Shown here in pieces: positions 59,273 through 64,000 of a DNA stretch of 64,000 bases (position 1 is the first letter of the stretch; the number at the start of each line of letters is the position of its first letter). A program made the position numbers and the translations under genes. The stretch is from Platerodrilus igneus (lineage: Eukaryota; Arthropoda; Insecta; Coleoptera; Lycidae). Under the pieces are notes generated by a model that did no database searches, was not told where the DNA came from, and worked only from the letters and a program-made list of their open reading frames with translations. The stretch spans positions 1,674,001 through 1,738,000 of the forward strand of contig JARFIW010001090.1 in the NCBI GenBank assembly GCA_036346225.1. The letters are read 5' to 3'.

Positions 59273-59943
59273 TTGTAAATCTGGAAAAAACATTCGACAA
59301 TGTAAAATGGAAAAAAATGTTCGAAATACTCAAAGAAATTGGAAAGAATTATAGGGATAGACGGATAGTACATAGATTATACAAAGAGCAAACAACAGTA
59401 ATAGAATTAGAGCAGGAACATGGAGAAGTAAACGTTAGGAAAGGGATGTGACAGGGATGTGCCCTATCTCCATTAATTTTTAACTTGTACATTGAAGAGG
59501 CAATGAATACTTTCAAATGCAGAAAGACGTTTGGAATTACTATGCAGGAACAAAAAATTGATATGCTTAGATTTGCAGATGATATAGCTGTATTAGCATC
59601 TAGCAAGAAAGTTAGAAGATGCTCATAATGAAATGGAAACGGTTTTAACAGAGAGATACGGTGATACGGTATGAAAATTAACAAAACTAAAACTAAAGTA
59701 CTAGTATGCAAAGGAGCGGAAAATAAATTAATGACAAGAATACAAATATGTAATAAAAACGTACAACAGGTTAAAGATTTCTGCTACCTAGGAAGTCAAA
59801 TAACGCAAAATGAAAAAAGCTTAAAAAATATAAAACAAAGATTAGCACAAGGTCGTGCTTCATTTAACAAGAAAAAGCAACTGCTGTATTCAAAGACAAC
59901 AAACATAGAAACAAGGAAAAGGTTGCTTAAATCATATGTGTAA
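59270..59943 (+). pseudogene. LINE L5 reverse transcriptase core and C-terminal part
   Basis: Plus-strand segments: FVNLEKTFDNVKWKKMFEIL (59271-59330), then a TGA just before QGCALSPLIFNLYIEEAMN (59452-59510), then FGITMQEQKIDMLRFADDIA with VLASSK (59530-59608). The catalytic FADD is intact. A frame change near 59610 leads to MKINKTKTKVLVCKGAENK and NVQQVKDFCYLGSQITQNEK (59671-59820), the usual thumb region, ending near 59943. Downstream, a partial duplication of the CTGTACGGTTGTGAA region (59950 and 60068) adds a second copy of the tail start. Confidence 0.88.
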
Positions 59944-60239
59944 AGAACCACACTGTACGGTTGTGAAACTTCGACAGTAGGAGAAGCTGACAGGAAAAAG
60001 ATATAAATCTTTGAAATGTGATGCAACAGTCTGTGAAGTGTTGTGGACAGACATGTGTGGAGCACAGCACTGTACGGCTGTGAAGCCTGGACAGTAGGAG
60101 AAGCGGACAAGAAAAAGGTGGAAACCTTTGAAATGTGGTGCTGCAGACGTAGGACGAAGATATCATGGACAGACAAAGTTAAGAACGAAGAGGTACTAAG
60201 AATGGTAGAGGAATAAAAAAATATGTGAAAGACGGTAAA

Positions 60240-61350
60240 AAAATAGGCTAGCTTACAATAGAAATTAATGGAGGTAGGCATCCAGCCAGTTCCAAGATGG
60301 ATAAACTAATGACGAAAAAAGTAACTGTAATTAAACATGATGATTTTTATAAGCAACTACAAGTATTGGTTGGGCAATATTCTCGAATAATATTAATTGT
60401 GTGAAAGGATTTACTGAAAAATTATTTATTCGGCAAATGTCTAAGTGTTGGGGAATCTTAGCAGCCACAGACTGGTTATCCCCCTTCACTGAATCTCGGT
60501 GAAATAGAACAAAATTAGAAAACAAAGAAAGGGGAACCGAGCTGTTTGGCTGTTTGGGAATTTCGCTAGCTCAGAATATAAATAAGTCCAGGTGCGTGGC
60601 CAACCAGTTTTGAGACGGAAAACCTAATCACGAAAAAATAGGCGCAGATAAATCTGATGATTATTATAAACAACTACAGGTGTTGGTTGTGAAATATCTG
60701 CAACTAATGTTAACTGTGCGAAAATATATATTGGAAAAATTATTAAATTGGCAAATGTTCAAGTGTCGGGGGAACTCAATAGCCACGGGCTGATTTCCCC
60801 TTCTTCACAACCATGAATGTCAGAGAAATAGAGTATATAATTCTAAAACAATAAAAGGGGACCCAACTGCATCTAACAAGAAAGAACAGCGCCTATGATG
60901 AAAGACAACAAACATAGAAACACGAAGAAAATTGTTGAAAGCACATGTGTGAGCACAGCACAGTATGCCTATGAAATACGGGCAGTAGGAAAAGCAGACA
61001 GAAAAACGGTAGCTGCCTTTTGGAATGTTGTGCTTCAGATGTATGAGGATGATAGCATGGACAGACAAAGTTGATAACAAATAGGTTATAGAGATAGTAG
61101 GAGAACAAGGATATCTGTGAAAAAAATAGGAGAAATAGAACCGCAAAATACGTTATAAGGCATTTTTGAGGAATATTATTCGATATATTACAAGCAAATA
61201 TGGAAAAAAGGAGGTGGATGTAGATCTAGATCGAATAGTGATAGATGCAGACTGTGCAAATTTCAGGGAAATGTGTAGGTTAGTTCAGAATAGGAAACAA
61301 TGGGGGTATGCGTCTAACCAGTTCCAGGACTGAAGACCTAATAATGATGA
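60240..61350 (+). repeat. triple 3'-end modules of LINE L5
   Basis: LINE 3'-terminal sequence occurs three times: near 60300 (CCAGTTCCAAGATGGATAAA), near 60630 (CCAGTTTTGAGACGGAAAAC) and near 61340 (CCAGTTCCAGGACTGAAGAC). Between the ends lie two copies of a roughly 200-bp unit (ACTAATGTTAACTGTGCGAA, or AATATTAATTGTGTGAAAGG). The third module includes about 430 bp of LINE C-terminal coding sequence (60900-61330). The spacing equals that of L2 at 24363-25440, in the opposite orientation. Confidence 0.78.
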
Positions 61351-61399
61351 TATCGAAAAATGCATGCGCTAATACTTAAGATGCAAAGTATAATAAATA

Positions 61400-63620
61400 G
61401 TACAGAAGTAACAGAAAAGTTCGCTAGCTGTACAATAGAATGCAAGTTTATATCTCCTTCTAGGTTTCTTGCTTCTGCTCTCAACTGGTTATAATTAGAT
61501 ATATGCTTAGTTCTAAATTAAGAGTTTGAGCAGCTTTATAATCCAAATTTCTACAAAATTTTTAAACGTTGTATTGCTGAATGTAGTTTCGAAAGTTTAA
61601 TCCACAATAATAATATTGCAGTTACTTCCGAGTTCACACAGAATTGTTTGTTATTCTAAATTGGTTAATATTGTTATTACATTGTTCTATAACGTCTAAA
61701 CTTAACATACTAGATGACAATATTGGATTTGTTCTAAGTTGAGTGTACACTCTATAGTCGTTAGTTAAACTAGCAAAATCACAATCTTCACTAGATCTAA
61801 TGAGCACTTATAAATTTTTGGTTTGTTAAGGCATAGAATTTGGTAGTGCATTATTTGGAATTTCTCACCAGTCCATAGTTCTTCTTTAATGTTTTGAAGA
61901 TGGAAGGTTGAAGGTGGTATAAGTATTTTACTTTGAGGGTTTGGAATGGGGTAAATTCTTAAGTATTTATATAGGGAAGTTTTTTATAATTGGTATGTAT
62001 AGGATACATGTTATTAAGTTATGAACACAGAATATTTTGAATTTCAAATATTCTAGTATTTTAAAGATGTGTAAGTTACCTAAAGTGATTGATTCTGCAG
62101 TTTTATAAATGGATTTAAGTGATTAATTATTTCTAATAGATCTGATGTTGAAATGATTTCTAAATTGATTGCTTCTAAAAATGCAAATGAAATAGTTCTT
62201 TCAATATTTAAGAGAAAATTTAACATTTGCGTGGCAACGCGCTTGCTGAATAGTTTTTGGGTTTGCAGTTCCATAGTATCACTTAAATTGCTTAAAGTTT
62301 TGAAATTTAAATTTATGTTATATTCCAAGGTTTACAAGTCTCTAGAATATCAATCAGTTACATGGTCGGAGAACGATACATACCTGTACATTTGTTTCAC
62401 TATTTTCTCCTCGTTTTTATACAGGGTTGCGCTGGATGATTTCAATTAGGTCATCGTTGTTTAAATTATCGTTAGCGAATTTTACCACTGATCCTAATCC
62501 ATTAGCTAAACATCTTTTTTGTATCGGCTATAGCTTAACTCTTCAATTTGGTTTTCAATTTGCATGCAGGTGTCTTTTAAGTTTTATATGAGATTTTTGT
62601 TAGCTTTATAATTTTCTAATAGTAGGGAGTTAGCTAACATTTTCTATAATTTAATTCTACACTAGTAATATTAAAATAAAAATAAAATTAATGGTAATGA
62701 TTTAAAAATTTTACTTTTCCCGTTTCTTCTAGGAATAAACCGTTTGTGTCAATTTTTTCCATTCGAAGTGCCTGGTTGGCACAGATCGAGTTAATCGTGT
62801 AAAGTTGTTTCTAATTCTTTTAATTTTTCTTATGTTAATATTGGTTTTTCTGTTGGTTTTTTTTTCTGATCCCTTCCAGTTTATTTTCGTTTATAAAAGT
62901 GGCATTTACCTTATCATAAGAAGGGCAAGTTTTTCTTATATGAGGTATTTCAAAATAGGCTATAGGTTCAGCAATAGGTACGCTATGTTCCTCATTTTCA
63001 TTTCTTCTTTTTTCTAAAATTTTACTACCTCTTTTTAGTTGTTTTTGATAAAATTGTTCAAAAAATGGTACGTAAGACTTTATCTTTACCTTTTTTATTG
63101 TAATTCTCATTAATGCTTTCATCTAGATCTTTTTGGTGAACGCTTAAATTACCATAGCGTCCATACAAAAGAGTAAATGGCGTAAAGCCCGTACTTGAAA
63201 GAGTGACTGGTTGTAGATCAATACAGCCGGGATCATTAGATTTTGGAGAGTTTCATGTTATCTTGTTGTTCCAAAGTGTGTAATTTTTTAATTAGGGTAA
63301 AATGTACTCGTTCAACTGGAGAGTTTGAGGTACCATTATAATTAGTAGTGTAATGAAGATTAATTCTAAGGAGTTTGCAATATTCAGCAAGTGTATGATT
63401 TTGAATTCTTTTCCCTCATTAGAAATTGATCATCTGGATAACCATGATGCGAGAAAAATTTCTTATCTTGTTTAAGACAGTTATGCTAGATGTATCGTTT
63501 ATATAAGAGGTTCAATCTAGGTTTTAATCTAGTCAAATTCAAATAATTAACTCAACGTCGTTAGTGTGGGTGTTTACAAAAATTTCTAATATTGAAAAAT
63601 ACCATCATTATACTAAACAT
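61400..63620 (-). pseudogene. errantivirus-like (gypsy-type) integrase and env remnant
   Basis: The minus strand, read from 63620 down, contains a decayed integrase. An SPVERVHFTL block (63293-63322) corresponds to the end of the DDE core of gypsy-type elements, and a TGFTPFTLLYGR block (63158-63193) to the region after it. A 95-codon frame at 63122-62835 is charged and may be the C-terminal tail. Below 62560 come a short Gly-Leu-Gly-containing segment (near 62500) and a Leu/Ile/Asn-rich stretch (62328-62080). These resemble the fusion-peptide side and helical part of envelope proteins of insect errantiviruses, but stops and frame changes are frequent. No LTR was located. This is a degenerate insect endogenous retrovirus relic without coding capacity; the integrase call is firmer than the env call. 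Confidence 0.55.
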
Positions 63621-64000
63621 TTAGAGCAGATTAAAGGTTTATGTAGTAATCTAGCATATACGTACACAACATCGGTTGCGCCAGGGTTGAGTTGCGGTGG
63701 ATCTTACAAAAACATCTATAAGATGTTATCTACCACATAAAAAAATTGTGTGACGTTAAATGAGACTGAAGGATGCCTCAACGTCCTACATTCAAAATCA
63801 GTAACTAGGACCCTGGCGACATTTGAAATATAACTATCCAGGTGAAGCAAATTTACCAAAACAATTTGGGACTAACGTCGCTCCATCAGCCCTATGCGGA
63901 TTGTACTTCGTAGCAAAGCATAACTGCAACTCCAACTGAATGGGTGTTGGCTAGGTGATAGCCAAGTGGAGTCCTTACATCTTTGCAAAGATTCGGTTTA
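63621..64000. other. unassigned, possible start of another repeat
   Basis: Higher-complexity, less AT-rich sequence with a perfect 6-bp hairpin TTGGCT-AGGTGAT-AGCCAA near 63948-63966. It may be the 5' untranslated part of another LINE running out of the window; this is a guess from texture, as no family match is visible. Confidence 0.25.

Larger units (their letters stand above)
57320..61350 (+). mobile_element. RTE-like LINE copy L5, longest
   Basis: The most complete copy in the window. The 5' untranslated region is about 57320-57779 (AATGGACCTGCACCTTGCCG onwards, continuing through the sequence shared with L2 at 31490-31368). Then come endonuclease 57780-58501, linker 58579-59001, RT about 59270-59640, C-terminal region 59671-60240, and three 3'-end modules to 61350, ending CTAATAATGATGATA. 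L5 also preserves the sequence into which piggyBac inserted in L2. Stops and frame changes disable it. Confidence 0.9.

Overview
The window looks like AT-rich, repeat-dense, gene-poor arthropod DNA, most likely from an insect. It holds a mariner, a piggyBac, a BEL/Pao retrotransposon, hAT and Harbinger remnants, gypsy/errantivirus-like remnants and at least five copies of one RTE-like LINE family. No bacterial or organellar gene organisation is visible. I could not identify a host gene with confidence; two short candidate exons are listed at low confidence.

Layout. 1-2340: the 5' half of a decayed mariner (minus strand) beside an intron-containing DDE transposase pseudogene (plus). 2985-3970: a tRNA-like SINE candidate and a MITE-like repeat with TGACGTCA at the inner edge of its termini. 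4900-12250: unusual AT-rich sequence whose homopolymer content rises towards a T222/A195 junction at 9928/9929 and falls again, probably an assembly or consensus artefact. 15180-15860: a G/T-rich, TGCG-rich low-complexity tract. 16385-18180: LINE copy L1, split by a 544-bp fold-back insertion that resembles a coding-less Penelope-like element. 18180-24360: mostly unannotatable. 24363-31490: LINE copy L2 (minus), with a 454-bp insertion in its coding part and a 2644-bp piggyBac in its 5' region. 31960-34695: Harbinger and hAT remnants. 34850-37612: LINE copy L3 (minus). 39852-41139: a gypsy-like gag/protease remnant. 44268-50423: a young BEL/Pao element with both LTRs and a 5-bp target duplication. 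52109-53204: a hAT remnant cut by LINE copy L4 (53205-55575, plus). 57320-61350: LINE copy L5 (plus). 61400-63620: a decayed errantivirus-like integrase/env region (minus).

How the parts relate. The window is a nested record of mobile-element insertions rather than a set of cooperating genes. The best-preserved stories are the BEL element (LTRs differ at 3 of 408 positions, yet the integrase core is missing), the piggyBac (TTAA-flanked termini, with its empty site recoverable from LINE copy L5), and the shared triple 3' end of LINE copies L2 and L5. Everything is inferred from reading the sequence; no database search was available.
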